A stretch of 64,000 bases of DNA. Origin: CBDCMJ01 sp965224325. GTDB taxonomy: Bacteria > Chloroflexota > Dehalococcoidia > Lucifugimonadales > UBA3495. The position numbers and the translations under genes are program-made. The notes beneath the pieces were generated by a model. It made no database searches. It was given only the letters and a program-made list of their open reading frames with translations, and was not told the origin of the DNA. The stretch is taken from positions 186,001-250,000 of the forward strand of contig CBDCYT010000020.1 in the NCBI GenBank assembly GCA_965224325.1. Reading direction: 5' to 3'. Of this stretch, positions 35,674-44,321 are shown one piece after another; position 1 is the first letter of the stretch, and each line of letters opens with the position of its first letter.

Positions 35674-35881
35674 CTAAGAAACTATCTCAAAACGATCGCT
35701 CTCTGGCGCTATCGATTAGCTGGAAGCCTGGGCCTATAGATTCCCGCTCCCCGATCGGGGCCAGGGACAAGCTTCGCGGGAATTGCGGATGGCCCCCTGT
35801 CCCGCGTATGGATATGAAAACGGCTATTTTCATGGCAATGACAGGTTGGATGCTGCGCCAAGTTTTCAGATAGTTTCTTAG
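35674..35881. repeat. Family E MITE-like element
   Basis: 208 bp with 20-bp inverted ends differing at one base: CTAAGAAACTATCTCAAAAC (35674-35693) and the complement of CTAAGAAACTATCTGAAAAC (35862-35881). The interior contains an ATTCCCGCTCCCCGATCGGG block and the module GCGTATGGATATGAAAACGG / CTATTTTCATGG that also occurs in family A copy 3 and near 57.5 kb. Its distinct ends show that several element families have captured the same core. Non-coding. Confidence 0.8.
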
Positions 35882-35915
35882 GGCTAAATCGAGTACATGA
35901 ACGCCGGGGCAGACA

Positions 35916-36101
35916 TTAGCCCGACTGGTACTTTTCTATGAAGGGGACCACACGGCTGTCCAAGTCACCCAGGCCGACACCCGCGTCTGAGCGGGCAACC
36001 CCCAGATGGGCGGCTCTTTGAATGTCTTCCCACTCGGGCTCCAATTCGTACTCGTCTCGAAGCTCGTCAAACATGCTGTCCAGAGATTGTTTGTCAAACA
36101 T
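35916..36101 (-). CDS. Small acidic hypothetical protein
   Basis: 61 residues, MFDKQSLDSMFDELRDEYEL followed by EPEWEDIQRAAHLGVARSDA, strongly acidic and predicted helical; no family recognised. AAGGA precedes ATG 36101 with suitable spacing. It sits alone between two repeat elements, so it may be a real short gene or a remnant. Confidence 0.45.
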   Translation of the reverse strand: MFDKQSLDSMFDELRDEYELEPEWEDIQRAAHLGVARSDAGVGLGDLDSRVVPFIEKYQSG

Positions 36102-36278
36102 ATTTGTCCTTACCGTATCCGAAATTTAATTCATGGGCCTGTGCAGAGCGCCAGCGACTTAATTGACAGGTTGGCGCTCATGCGGGCCAGGCTGCGATCA
36201 ACACCATAGGACTCAAAAAGAGGGCTCAAAGAGTTTACCCCCAATCCGCCGCCAGGGGCAAGGTGCTTTATAGACTGT

Positions 36279-36317
36279 AACTGTCCAGAGTTGGCGAGTC
36301 CAATTCGCCTAAAGCCG
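36279..36317. repeat. Repeat C, copy 1, left part
   Basis: The left 39 bases of dispersed repeat C, matching 47977-48015. It ends with TCGCCTAAAGCCG (36305-36317), nearly duplicated at 36678-36690 on the other side of a family A element, which therefore interrupts this copy. Confidence 0.75.
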
Positions 36318-36323
36318 CCTAAT

Positions 36324-36677
36324 GAGCCCGTCTCATAAAGCTGAACCCTCCAGCATCCTACCTTTCTGGGTTCCCGCTTTCGCGGGAATGACGGGTTATT
36401 GAGCTTCTGGATTCCCGCTCCCCGATTGGGGTCGGGGACAAGGTTCTCGGGGATTGCGGATGGCCCTCTGGGCCGCGTATGGATATGAAAACGGCTATTT
36501 TCATGGTAATGACGGGTTATTGAGCTTCTGGATTCCCTCTCCCCGATCGGGGTTGGGGACAAGTTCCGCGGGAATGACGGGTTATTGAGGCGCATTCAAT
36601 ACTGGTTTAGGCGGTTGATAATAGTAACCCGTCAGGTTGCGTCCGCTCAAAATCGTGAGTGGAGACTTCTGAGACAG
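36324..36677. repeat. Family A MITE-like element, copy 3, inserted in repeat C
   Basis: From GAGCCCGTCTCA (36324-36335) to TGAGACAG (ending 36677), where the last bases of the usual TGAGACRGGCTC end are missing. The interior has three ATTCCCGC/GCGGGAAT type blocks and the GCGTATGGATATGAAAACGG module, and the right end shares GCGGTTGATAATAGTAACCC with copies 1 and 2. It is flanked by TCGCCTAAAGCCG and TCGCCTAAAGTCG. Confidence 0.75.
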
Positions 36678-36783
36678 TCGCCTAAAGTCGTTTGACAACC
36701 GCTGGCTTGAGCATCGGCGCCAGGGATTAACCCCCGGTTCTTGGCCGTCAGACACTTGGACCTCCTCAAGTCTGAACCGTTAC
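36678..36783. repeat. Repeat C, copy 1, right part
   Basis: Continues repeat C after the inserted element: TCGCCTAAAGTCGTTTGACA, then GGGATTAACCCCCGGTTCTT and CTCAAGTCTGAACCGTTAC, aligning base for base with 48004-48108 apart from point differences. Left plus right parts minus one 13-bp duplication equal 132 bp, the exact length of the uninterrupted copy. Confidence 0.75.
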
Positions 36784-36794
36784 GTAGAACCAGC

Positions 36795-37034
36795 TTACTC
36801 CTCCTCACTCTCGGCAGGGCTGAGGTCAACGGCAGATTGACGCCTGTGTTGGAGGAGGTAGAACGCCAGGCCGCCCAGGGGCATTAGGACAATCATCAGG
36901 CCGGTGATGGCCACTATGGCCCAGGCATCCAGGCCAATGAGGTTGTCGATGCGGTCCTTGATCCAGTGCAGCAGCTCAGGGTCCCCCGGCTCTCCTTGGT
37001 GCGGGGTGATCGACAATATTGCCGCCCACAGCAT
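36795..37034 (-). CDS. Small single-pass membrane protein
   Basis: 79 residues with one clear membrane segment (WAIVAITGLMIVLMPLGGLAFYLL, about residues 38-61), an amphipathic N-terminal region (PELLHWIKDRIDNLIGLD) and a charged, acidic C-tail (SPAESEEE). It begins 6 bases after the MFS transporter stop and is probably co-transcribed with it. Function unknown; it may be an accessory of the transporter. Confidence 0.6.
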   Translation of the reverse strand: MLWAAILSITPHQGEPGDPELLHWIKDRIDNLIGLDAWAIVAITGLMIVLMPLGGLAFYLLQHRRQSAVDLSPAESEEE

Positions 37035-37040
37035 ATTGAC

Positions 37041-38369
37041 CTAATCGCCCGGCGCCGGTTCAACGATGGGTTGAGATTGGTATCTCGCGGAATACTTGCG
37101 CTCTTTGATGAAAAACGCAATGATGGCGGCCGGGAACAGCAAAGAACCGGCGAAAAGGAAGGGTATGGTGTAAGACCCGGTTAAGTCGTTCAGTACGCCG
37201 GCCAGCAAGACCATCGAGAAGCCCCCGAATTGATGGAACGTGAAAGTCAGTCCGGAGATCGTTCCCAGGGCCCGCAGCCCGTAGACGTCGGCGGTGAGCG
37301 TTGTAGTGAGGGACGCTGTGGCAATCCAGGAAACTCCGGCCACCGTTGCGAATAACCATACGCCCAGTTCGCCCGAAAGAACGGGAATTCCCAGTAAGGG
37401 AGGGACTATGAGGAACATGTAGGCTGTGCCCCGGGTGGCATAGACCAGCGCAAGCAGGTTTTTGCGGCTGAATCTGTCGGAAATCACGCCGGCGCCGATG
37501 CCGCCCACCACGTTTAGGCCCCCCATCAGCGCAAACGCGCCTGCGGCGAGTCCCGGGGACATGCCCCGGTCTTCCTGGGCGAAGGCGACAAAGTGGAAGG
37601 ACAAGACGAATGTCGTGGTCCCACACACCACGTAGGCCATGGACATTTGCCAAAACGGGGCCGACCGGAAACACTCGGACCAACTGGCGGTATCCAGAGG
37701 GCCGTTGGGCCGGACCGCTGGTGGGGCGGATCCGCTTTCCTGAATTACTTCCCGGTCTCCGTCTGGCTGAAGCCCCATCTCAGCAGGATCGTCCCGAAGG
37801 AATATCCAGGCGAAGGGGACCGCCCATAACATGATGATCCCCATGGCCACCCAGGTAGCCCGCCAGCTGTCAGTGGCTTGCATAAAATAGGTGGCGAAGG
37901 GCACCAAAAGGAGAGCGCCGAACGAAGAGCCCGAGGCGTTTATCCCGATCGCGGTCGCTCTTCTGCGTCGAAACCACTTGGAGAGTAATGCCCCGGTGTT
38001 GGTGAGAGACGCCCCACTTAGGGCGGTAGAGGCTACTATGCCGAACATGAACGCCAGGAAGAAGATGTGAAAGGTCAGGCTTAGGGCCATGGTGGCCAGG
38101 GCCACCACGACCAAGCTAACTACGATGGATATTCGTCCCTTGCGGTCGAATAACATCCCCAAGAACGGTTGAGTCAGTCCGTTGACCAAGACCCCCAGCC
38201 CACCCGCCAGCGAGATAGCGCCTCTGCTCCAGTCGAATTCTTCACTCATGGGAATGACGAACACGCCCATGGCATTGCGGACTCCGATGGTGACCAAGGC
38301 GATGAACAGGCTGGCGCCGACCACGTACCAGCCGAAATAAACTCCGGAGTTAGCTCTATTGGTGAACAC
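37041..38369 (-). CDS. MFS transporter (oxalate/formate or monocarboxylate-like)
   Basis: A 442-residue, 12-helix major facilitator protein. TM1 region GVYFGWYVVGASLFIALVTI, the cytoplasmic loop signature GMLFDRKGRISIVVSLVVVA, TM4-5 AFMFGIVASTALSGASLTNT followed by KWFRRRRATAIGINASGSSF, and the second-half loop GVISDRFSRKNLLALVY are typical of the OFA/MCT branch that moves small organic acids. The gene lies 36 bases after a fumarate-reductase-like flavoprotein gene on the same strand, suggesting uptake plus oxidation of one carboxylate. Confidence 0.92.
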   Translation of the reverse strand: MFTNRANSGVYFGWYVVGASLFIALVTIGVRNAMGVFVIPMSEEFDWSRGAISLAGGLGVLVNGLTQPFLGMLFDRKGRISIVVSLVVVALATMALSLTFHIFFLAFMFGIVASTALSGASLTNTGALLSKWFRRRRATAIGINASGSSFGALLLVPFATYFMQATDSWRATWVAMGIIMLWAVPFAWIFLRDDPAEMGLQPDGDREVIQESGSAPPAVRPNGPLDTASWSECFRSAPFWQMSMAYVVCGTTTFVLSFHFVAFAQEDRGMSPGLAAGAFALMGGLNVVGGIGAGVISDRFSRKNLLALVYATRGTAYMFLIVPPLLGIPVLSGELGVWLFATVAGVSWIATASLTTTLTADVYGLRALGTISGLTFTFHQFGGFSMVLLAGVLNDLTGSYTIPFLFAGSLLFPAAIIAFFIKERKYSARYQSQPIVEPAPGD

Positions 38370-38405
38370 TATTTCTGCTTGCGGTCCTTCGGGGTATCCG
38401 GATGG

Positions 38406-39902
38406 TCAGTCTTGAAGGGCAACGGCGTCCTGCCCCGCGCTGGCGCCAGCCAAACGGCCGAACACCATGCCGGCCGATAGACCCGATCCTCCAGGGTAGT
38501 TGTGGTAAAACAAGCCTCCCACCATCTCGCCCGCCGCGTATAGGCCGGGGATGGGTTCTTGGCTGTTGGTGACCACCTGAGCCCGGTTGTTGATTTTGAC
38601 ACCGCCGAAGGTAAAAGTGATGCCACAGGTCACAGCGTAGCCCAGGTAGGGCGGTGTGTCGATGGTCTGCGCCCAGTTGGTCTTGGGAGGGTCGATACCC
38701 ACGGCGCCCCTGCCGTCTTTGATGGCGGGATTGTAGGGGACACCCGTTTGGACCGCCCGGTTGAAGTCTTCCACGGTGCGCTCCAGACCCACGGGATCTA
38801 TGTCCAAGCGGGCCGCCAGTTCTGGGATGGTGTTAGCCTCGGCCATGGTGACTTGGGGAATGCGGTACTCGTCCCGGAGCAGGTGTTTAACCTTGTCGTC
38901 GAATATCTGGAAGGCCAGTCCCTGGGGTTGAGTCAGCAGAGCCCGTCCGTAGGTCACGTAGGTGTAATTGCGAAAATCGGCTCCCTCATCCAAGAACCGG
39001 TTGCCGTCCAGGTTCACCATGATGCCAAAGGGATAGGAGTGCTTCTGGTATAGCTCCGTAATGGTGCGGTCGCCAAAGGAGGGTGCGTTCATATCCCAGG
39101 CCACGGCGTGACAGCTGCTCCAATGACCGTGGGCCTGCGCCCCGATGTCCAGGGCCATGCGGATGCCATCGCCGGTGTTATATGGAATTCCCCGGACTTT
39201 CACCATCTCCCACCCGGGACCCAAATAACGGCAGCGCATCTCCGCGTTGGCTTCGAAGCCGCCGCTGGCAAGAACTACCGTGCGGGCGGAAATCTCCTCG
39301 AATCCCGAAGGGCCAAGCACGCGTAGACCGCTTACCCTCCCAGTTTCGTCCTGAATCAGGCTGACGCCCTGGGTAGCATATCGGACCTCCACTCCTGCCT
39401 TTTGCGACGCCTCGAACTGTTGGTCGGACAAACCCTTGCCGGCCCCCACAGCCTCCACCAGCAGGCCGCCCCAGAAGCGGTACTTATCTCCATCCTTGAA
39501 GGCCTGTCTTCCATAGGAAAGGACGAAGCGCACCCCCTTCTGCCTTAACCACTGCATAGTGGGAAGGGAGTTGCTTACGAGTATTTGCGCCAACTCGGGA
39601 TCGGACAGGCCTTGGGTTACCCGCATCATGTCGGCGTAGAACTGGTCTTGGGTGTAAGTGCCAACGTCGACGGATGCCTCTTCCGTGGGCGACATGTCGG
39701 GGATTAGGGTCTTAATATCCTCGATGCCGTCGAAGGCGACACGGATGATGCCGCCGGTGAAATAGGTGTTGCCGCCGCGGAAGTACTCCGGAGCCTTTTC
39801 CACAACCAGGACGGAACCGCAAATTTCCTTGGCGGCAAGGGCGGCGCTCAATGCCGCGTTGCCCGCGCCGACTATGACCACGTCATATGTATCAACCAAC
39901 AT
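38406..39902 (-). CDS. FAD-dependent oxidoreductase, fumarate reductase/tricarballylate dehydrogenase type
   Basis: A 498-residue flavoprotein of the succinate dehydrogenase/fumarate reductase family. The dinucleotide motif VVIVGAGNAALSAALAAKE is at residues 8-26, then EKAPEYFRGGNTYFTGGIIR, TVVLASGGFEANAEM, and the C-terminal AVTCGITFTFGGVKINNRAQ and GLYAAGEMVGGLFYHNYPGG SGL signatures. No multiheme or Fe-S region is present, so it is a soluble dehydrogenase such as TcuA. Together with the downstream MFS transporter it forms a probable catabolic pair. Confidence 0.92.
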   Translation of the reverse strand: MLVDTYDVVIVGAGNAALSAALAAKEICGSVLVVEKAPEYFRGGNTYFTGGIIRVAFDGIEDIKTLIPDMSPTEEASVDVGTYTQDQFYADMMRVTQGLSDPELAQILVSNSLPTMQWLRQKGVRFVLSYGRQAFKDGDKYRFWGGLLVEAVGAGKGLSDQQFEASQKAGVEVRYATQGVSLIQDETGRVSGLRVLGPSGFEEISARTVVLASGGFEANAEMRCRYLGPGWEMVKVRGIPYNTGDGIRMALDIGAQAHGHWSSCHAVAWDMNAPSFGDRTITELYQKHSYPFGIMVNLDGNRFLDEGADFRNYTYVTYGRALLTQPQGLAFQIFDDKVKHLLRDEYRIPQVTMAEANTIPELAARLDIDPVGLERTVEDFNRAVQTGVPYNPAIKDGRGAVGIDPPKTNWAQTIDTPPYLGYAVTCGITFTFGGVKINNRAQVVTNSQEPIPGLYAAGEMVGGLFYHNYPGGSGLSAGMVFGRLAGASAGQDAVALQD

Positions 39903-40639
39903 TAACCTCCGGCAAGCCGATTAGGCGAAAGGCCAGGCTGCCAGCCGGCCCTTATGATATCGCTTTCGGTATCCGTCCTCAACAATCCGGAGACCGCCAG
40001 CCTGCGTTACCCCGTTATCCGGGGTCCAACGTAGGGATATTTCCCCACGCTGTTGTGAAAAGAAGGGTCGCCCCCCACCGGGTTGTTAGGCCAACAGGAA
40101 GGCGTCAGAGGGCAGTCGGTCCGGACCGCCCACGCCCGTGGGCCAATCACGGGACCGTTATTGATGATCTGATTGATGGACCTGGCCCCGCGCGCCGGCG
40201 GGTCGGGCCGCCGATTGCGTCTCTTCTGCTTGGCCTAGCGTCCTGGCCCCAGGCGCCGGCGGGTCGGGCCGATTGTTTGCTGCGAAAGTGATAGTTGCCT
40301 ACCTGGACAGCACGCCCCCGTGAATCAAGCTTTGAGAGCCGCCTCCAGAGAGCCTGAGACGTGCGGCGGCGGTGGAGGGCGTGTTCATTTTCTGCCCATT
40401 CCATAAGGCAACCTTAGGCAGGCAACCGTTCTTGGTGAGCTTGTAGAACCACTCGCTGCTCCTTCGCCGGGTCCAGGGTGAAGGGGTATTTGCTCGGACG
40501 ACAATAACGAAAAGACGCTAGGAGTCGCTGGGAGGTGGACTTGCCCATAGGCGAGCCGCATATTAATATACATTATCAAGATATTTTAGATAGTTTTAGT
40601 TTGAACTGAGAAAGTTGGACGTGGGAGTTGTAACGAGGC
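39903..40639. other. Intergenic region between divergent oxidoreductase genes
   Basis: About 740 bases. It holds an imperfect direct repeat of GCGCCGGCGGGTCGGGCCG (about 40192 and 40254) but no convincing coding frame. The last 120 bases before the alcohol-dehydrogenase gene are AT-rich (TATTAATATACATTATC at about 40560) and probably include its promoter. No RNA structure recognised. Confidence 0.45.
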
Positions 40640-41608
40640 ATGAGAGCAGCGAGACTGTCCGGACCAAAGCACTTCGAGATTCTTGAGACCGACATGCCAA
40701 CAGCGAATGATGGCCAGTGCTTGGTCAGGCTGGAGCAGGTTTCAGTGTGCGGCAGCGACATTCGCCACGCATACCAGGTCCACCCGGAAGAGGAATATCC
40801 CATGGAGTTCGGCTCTCCTTGCCATGAGCTAGCCGGCGTAGTGGTAGAGAGCCGCACCGACAGCTACCGTGAGGGGCAGAGGGCCATCGTGATCCCGGAG
40901 CGGGGCTCAGGTGGACTCATGGAGTACATCGTCTCCAGCCCGGAGCGGATGATTCTACTTCCTGATGAAGGCTCCTTGGACGAATGGGTAATGTGCCAAC
41001 CCTCGGGCACGGTGCTTTACTCCTGCCAGCAGATGCCGAATATCATAGGGAAAAATGTGCTGGTGTTGGGCCAGGGCAGCATCGGTCTCAGCTTCACGAT
41101 GATTACCTCCCGTAGTGGGGCGAGAAACGTTATCGCCGCCGACCTGCTGGACTATCGGCTGGAGAAGTCCAAGGAGTTCGGGGCGACCCATACGGTAAAT
41201 CCCGACCGGGAAGACATAGACGAGGCGGTGCGGGAAATCACCCTCGGGCAAGGGCCGGATATAGTGGTCGAGGCCGCCGGCTACCCGGCTACCTTCAACA
41301 TGTGCTTCCGGTTGGTCCGCCAGTTTGGTACTATCATCGTCTTTGGGGTGCAAACCGACGATTTCGTTCCGTTGGAGCATCATTGGCTGCTGGAAAAACA
41401 GCCCAGGATCATTCCGACCACCGGCGCGCGCAGCGGAAACCCCACCGCCCATATCAAGGAAATTGTGGGGCTTCGTGAACGCGGCTGGTGCGACCCCGCG
41501 GCGTTGATTACCCATCGCATGGGGTTTTCCCAGGTGCAGTCCGCTTACGACATGTATGAGCAGAGACTGGACAATGTCATCAAAGTAGTGATGGATGTCA
41601 CCCAGTAG
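40640..41608 (+). CDS. Zinc-type MDR alcohol/polyol dehydrogenase family protein
   Basis: A 322-residue medium-chain dehydrogenase. The GroES-like catalytic domain has VSVCGSDIRHAYQV (Cys37, Asp40-type zinc region) and FGSPCHELAGVV in place of the usual GHE, so the catalytic zinc site is modified. The Rossmann domain carries VLVLGQGSIGLSFTMI near residue 140, then GPDIVVEAAGYPATFNMCFR. The structural four-Cys zinc lobe is absent. The substrate is unknown. ATG 40640 has no strong ribosome site but fits family starts. Confidence 0.88.
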   Translation: MRAARLSGPKHFEILETDMPTANDGQCLVRLEQVSVCGSDIRHAYQVHPEEEYPMEFGSPCHELAGVVVESRTDSYREGQRAIVIPERGSGGLMEYIVSSPERMILLPDEGSLDEWVMCQPSGTVLYSCQQMPNIIGKNVLVLGQGSIGLSFTMITSRSGARNVIAADLLDYRLEKSKEFGATHTVNPDREDIDEAVREITLGQGPDIVVEAAGYPATFNMCFRLVRQFGTIIVFGVQTDDFVPLEHHWLLEKQPRIIPTTGARSGNPTAHIKEIVGLRERGWCDPAALITHRMGFSQVQSAYDMYEQRLDNVIKVVMDVTQ

Positions 41609-41649
41609 AAAAGAACGCGATTTGCAGATAGCTCAGTGGGGGGTGGAAG

Positions 41650-42507
41650 GTGGAACCGGCTTTGGAAGTGAGGTTGGTGCGGGAAAACGTGGCTTTGGCC
41701 ATGGCGCAGTGGACCGCAACGAAGAAAGGACTGATTACCAAAGGCCATTTACCCACCGGTAAGGCGTATGTGCCTACGCACGACGGCAAATTGGTGGAGG
41801 TGTTTAATCCCCTGGAACTACTGAGCGACTTGGACCTGGCCCGGTGCGTGAACAATCAGGTCCGAGGCGCCGTGGCGTTTTCGGCGATGCTCACGCACAG
41901 CGTGCTGGAGCAGGTGTTCGGCGATCCCCTGCAGGAAGATTTCGATCCAAACCTGAGTTCAGCATTTTGTGCCGTTTATTTGCTCAATAACGCCATGAGC
42001 CGGGACATGCTAGCCCCGGTGTGGGACTGTCCAAAGAGATACCCCAGCTACCTGGAGGTTAGCCCCATATCTTTCGTTCTTGACACCATTGGCCTGGATG
42101 GGAGACCGGTATTTTGGGAGCACTTCGGCGGGCTGGAAAAATATCTTGAGTTACTGGAGTATTGCGCCCAGCGATTGGAGCAATCAGGCGACACCTGGCC
42201 CCGTCTCAGCAGCAAAACGGTTAAGGCTTCCTCAAATGGACCGGTCCAACCGGCGGCCTCGCAAAACAGTGACTCGTCGGTAGCGGCGTATCTGGACGCT
42301 ACATGCGTGTTGGACCCGGAGGCTTATACCATAGCGGGAGAGCTGTACACTAACTATATTGGTTGGTGCCGCGACGCCGGCAGGACCCCTTTGCCCCAAC
42401 GGAGCTTTGGGCTCACCCTTACCAAGCTGGGATTCGTGCGCAAACGCAGGGGCCGGGGGCGGCATTGGTGGAAGGGATTGGAACCGGCTCAGGTGGCGGC
42501 CGTGTGA
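41650..42507 (+). CDS. Uncharacterised protein with phage-primase-like C-terminal domain
   Basis: 285 residues from GTG 41650. The N-terminal ~180 residues (LAMAQWTATKKGLITKGHLP ... AFSAMLTHSVLEQVFGDPLQ) are not recognised. After a Ser/Asn-rich linker (about 190-215), the C-terminal ~65 residues, YLDATCVLDPEAYTIAGELY TNYIGWCRDAGRTPLPQRSF GLTLTKLGFVRKRRGRGRHW, look like the winged-helix end found in P4/D5-type phage primase-helicases. No helicase or primase core is present. It may be a DNA-binding regulator derived from a mobile element. It follows the MDR gene by 41 bases. Confidence 0.6.
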   Translation: MEPALEVRLVRENVALAMAQWTATKKGLITKGHLPTGKAYVPTHDGKLVEVFNPLELLSDLDLARCVNNQVRGAVAFSAMLTHSVLEQVFGDPLQEDFDPNLSSAFCAVYLLNNAMSRDMLAPVWDCPKRYPSYLEVSPISFVLDTIGLDGRPVFWEHFGGLEKYLELLEYCAQRLEQSGDTWPRLSSKTVKASSNGPVQPAASQNSDSSVAAYLDATCVLDPEAYTIAGELYTNYIGWCRDAGRTPLPQRSFGLTLTKLGFVRKRRGRGRHWWKGLEPAQVAAV

Positions 42508-42842
42508 TTGAGACGCCGATTTCGGTTTATACCGGCGCCCCTATTGCCGTCGGGCCTTAGCCTGTCAATTCAATCTCCAATAGCCCCAATAGGACGAGGC
42601 GTTAATCCCGGCGCCCGTATACCGGTGAGGCTTAGCCGTCCGGCCCGGACGGCTCGCGGGGACTCCTTCAACAACCAGGTTGCGAGATGTTGCCGCAACA
42701 GAGCCGCCGGAAGCGCACCCTGAGCAGGACGTTGATCACGGCCAACCGCAACTTCCTATGGAACGGCATCGATTCGCGGAGGTTGGCTAGCGGGGTGAAC
42801 GGCAATTCCTGTCCTTGACACATGATTAGCGGAGTACGTTAG
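42508..42842. other. Convergent intergenic region with hairpin
   Basis: Between the ends of the primase-tail gene and queE. It contains a 9-bp hairpin AGCCGTCCG (42634-42642) / CGGACGGCT (42646-42654) without a U-tract, which could terminate either side. No gene is seen. Confidence 0.45.
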
Positions 42843-43550
42843 CTACTGGCCGCGTTCGTCCCCCCAAAGTAGTATGTGGAGGCGAGTCGAGAAACGAAAG
42901 CCCTCTTTGATGCAAACCTCAGAGATCCACCCGCCGCCTCTTTGTACACGGTCCCTAGTCTGGCCTTCGGGCATCAGGATGATGCGATGGCGCGGCAAGC
43001 CGTAGCGGTCCCGCATCGAGTGAACTTCTTGGATATCCTCCGGTCCCGCCACCACGAACTTGAAGTACGCGTGGGACAGTTGGGCGAAGGCCTCCAATGC
43101 TTGGGGCACTTCACGCCGCCCGCCGGGGTTGCCCGAGTTAACTAGCTTGGGGGACACGTTCCACTGGTCAATATCCTGGACCAGCTGGGGCGCCGGAATA
43201 ATGGTCCCATTAGTTTCCACCTCGCATTGGAACCCTTGACGCTTCAACGCAGCCACCAGAGGCGCCAGTTGAGTTTGCTGCAGCAGCGGCTCTCCCCCGG
43301 TTACCACCAGCCTCCGGCACGTCGATTCCAGGATACGCTGCTCCACCTGACTGGTGTCCACAGATACGACTTCTTTTTCGTAATCATGTTGAGACCAGTC
43401 CCAGGTGTATTTGGTGTCACACCAGCTGCAGGTGAGGTTACAGGTGGCCAAGCGAAGGAACACTGAAGGACTGCCCATGTTGGGGCCTTCCCCTTGAAGG
43501 GAGGTGAATATCTCCGGTTGGCCGTTGGGCTGCCTGCTTACCCGCAGCAC
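42843..43550 (-). CDS. queE: 7-carboxy-7-deazaguanine synthase
   Basis: Radical-SAM enzyme of 235 residues that converts 6-carboxytetrahydropterin into 7-carboxy-7-deazaguanine. The family start EIFTSLQGEGPNMGSPSVFL precedes the variant Fe-S motif C37-x3-C41-x2-C44 (CNLTCSWC). VVTGGEPLLQQTQLAPLVAA and VSPKLVNSG are further SAM/substrate segments. It starts at GTG 43550 immediately after the queC stop (TAG-GTG), so translation is coupled. It is the last gene of queF-queD-queC-queE. Confidence 0.95.
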   Translation of the reverse strand: MLRVSRQPNGQPEIFTSLQGEGPNMGSPSVFLRLATCNLTCSWCDTKYTWDWSQHDYEKEVVSVDTSQVEQRILESTCRRLVVTGGEPLLQQTQLAPLVAALKRQGFQCEVETNGTIIPAPQLVQDIDQWNVSPKLVNSGNPGGRREVPQALEAFAQLSHAYFKFVVAGPEDIQEVHSMRDRYGLPRHRIILMPEGQTRDRVQRGGGWISEVCIKEGFRFSTRLHILLWGDERGQ

Positions 43551-44300
43551 CTAGTGAACGACTCCCAAACGCAATAAAAGCGGGTCTTGCACGCCGGCTT
43601 CTTGAAACCCTTTGGCCCTGAGGACACAACTGTCGCAGCCTCCGCAGGGTATGGGGGCGCCGTCGTAGCAGCTCCAAGTGAGTTCCAGCGGGGCGTTCAA
43701 CTCCATTCCCATCCGCACGATGCTCGCTTTGGACTTGTCGATTATGGGAGTCTCCACCTGGATGGCGACGTTGTATTCGGTCCAAACTTTGCTGCCGTAT
43801 CGAATAGCTGAGGCTATTTGGTCAAAATACTCCGGCCGGCAGTCTGGATAGCCGCTGTAGTCAATGGCGTTGGGCGCCATGAAGATATAGCCTGAGACGT
43901 TATCGGGAGGGACATTTTCGACTTCGATAGCGTGAAGAAGGCGGCTCTCTAAGAAAGCGGCGGCCAAAGCCAGGAAGAAGGTATTGCGCAACGGGACGTA
44001 GGTTATGGGAATGCTGGCTCCCATCTGCTGGCCGGGGTGGGCTTTGGGAATGGGGAAGCTGTCGGGATTGGTGAGGGCCGAGTACCACGCCACCTCACGG
44101 AAGAACGTAATGTCCAGCAATTGGTGCTTGATGCCCAGTCCGCCGGCTATTTCTCTTGCGCAATCCACTTCTTTGCTGTGGCTCTGCCCGTACTGGAACG
44201 TAAGTGCGGTCAGGTCGTCACACAGACTCACCGCATAAGCGGTTACGGTGGTCGAGTCCAGACCTCCGGAGAGCAGGCTTACGCCGTAGCTTGGGGCCAT
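43551..44300 (-). CDS. queC: 7-cyano-7-deazaguanine (preQ0) synthase
   Basis: ATP-dependent enzyme of 249 residues that turns 7-carboxy-7-deazaguanine plus ammonia into preQ0. The PP-loop SGGLDST is at residues 11-17 after VSLL; GASIPITYVPLRNTFFLALA is the conserved central motif. The zinc-binding cluster near the C-terminus has C-x7-CGGCDSC (in SCYDGAPIPCGGCDSCVLRA). Directly coupled to queE downstream and 21 bases from queD upstream. Confidence 0.96.
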   Translation of the reverse strand: MAPSYGVSLLSGGLDSTTVTAYAVSLCDDLTALTFQYGQSHSKEVDCAREIAGGLGIKHQLLDITFFREVAWYSALTNPDSFPIPKAHPGQQMGASIPITYVPLRNTFFLALAAAFLESRLLHAIEVENVPPDNVSGYIFMAPNAIDYSGYPDCRPEYFDQIASAIRYGSKVWTEYNVAIQVETPIIDKSKASIVRMGMELNAPLELTWSCYDGAPIPCGGCDSCVLRAKGFQEAGVQDPLLLRLGVVH

Positions 44301-44321
44301 TCTACGGTCCTTTCCAGGCTA

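Noticed and set aside
36647..36829. Minus-strand frame with similarity to another at 47846-48094
   Set aside because: The similarity comes from both frames crossing copies of non-coding repeat C; neither has a ribosome site or a conserved full-length product.
42508..42723. UGA readthrough extending the primase-tail protein
   Set aside because: The in-frame continuation has low-complexity composition, no Cys or Sec-like context and no well-placed SECIS stem, so the UGA is taken as a true stop.
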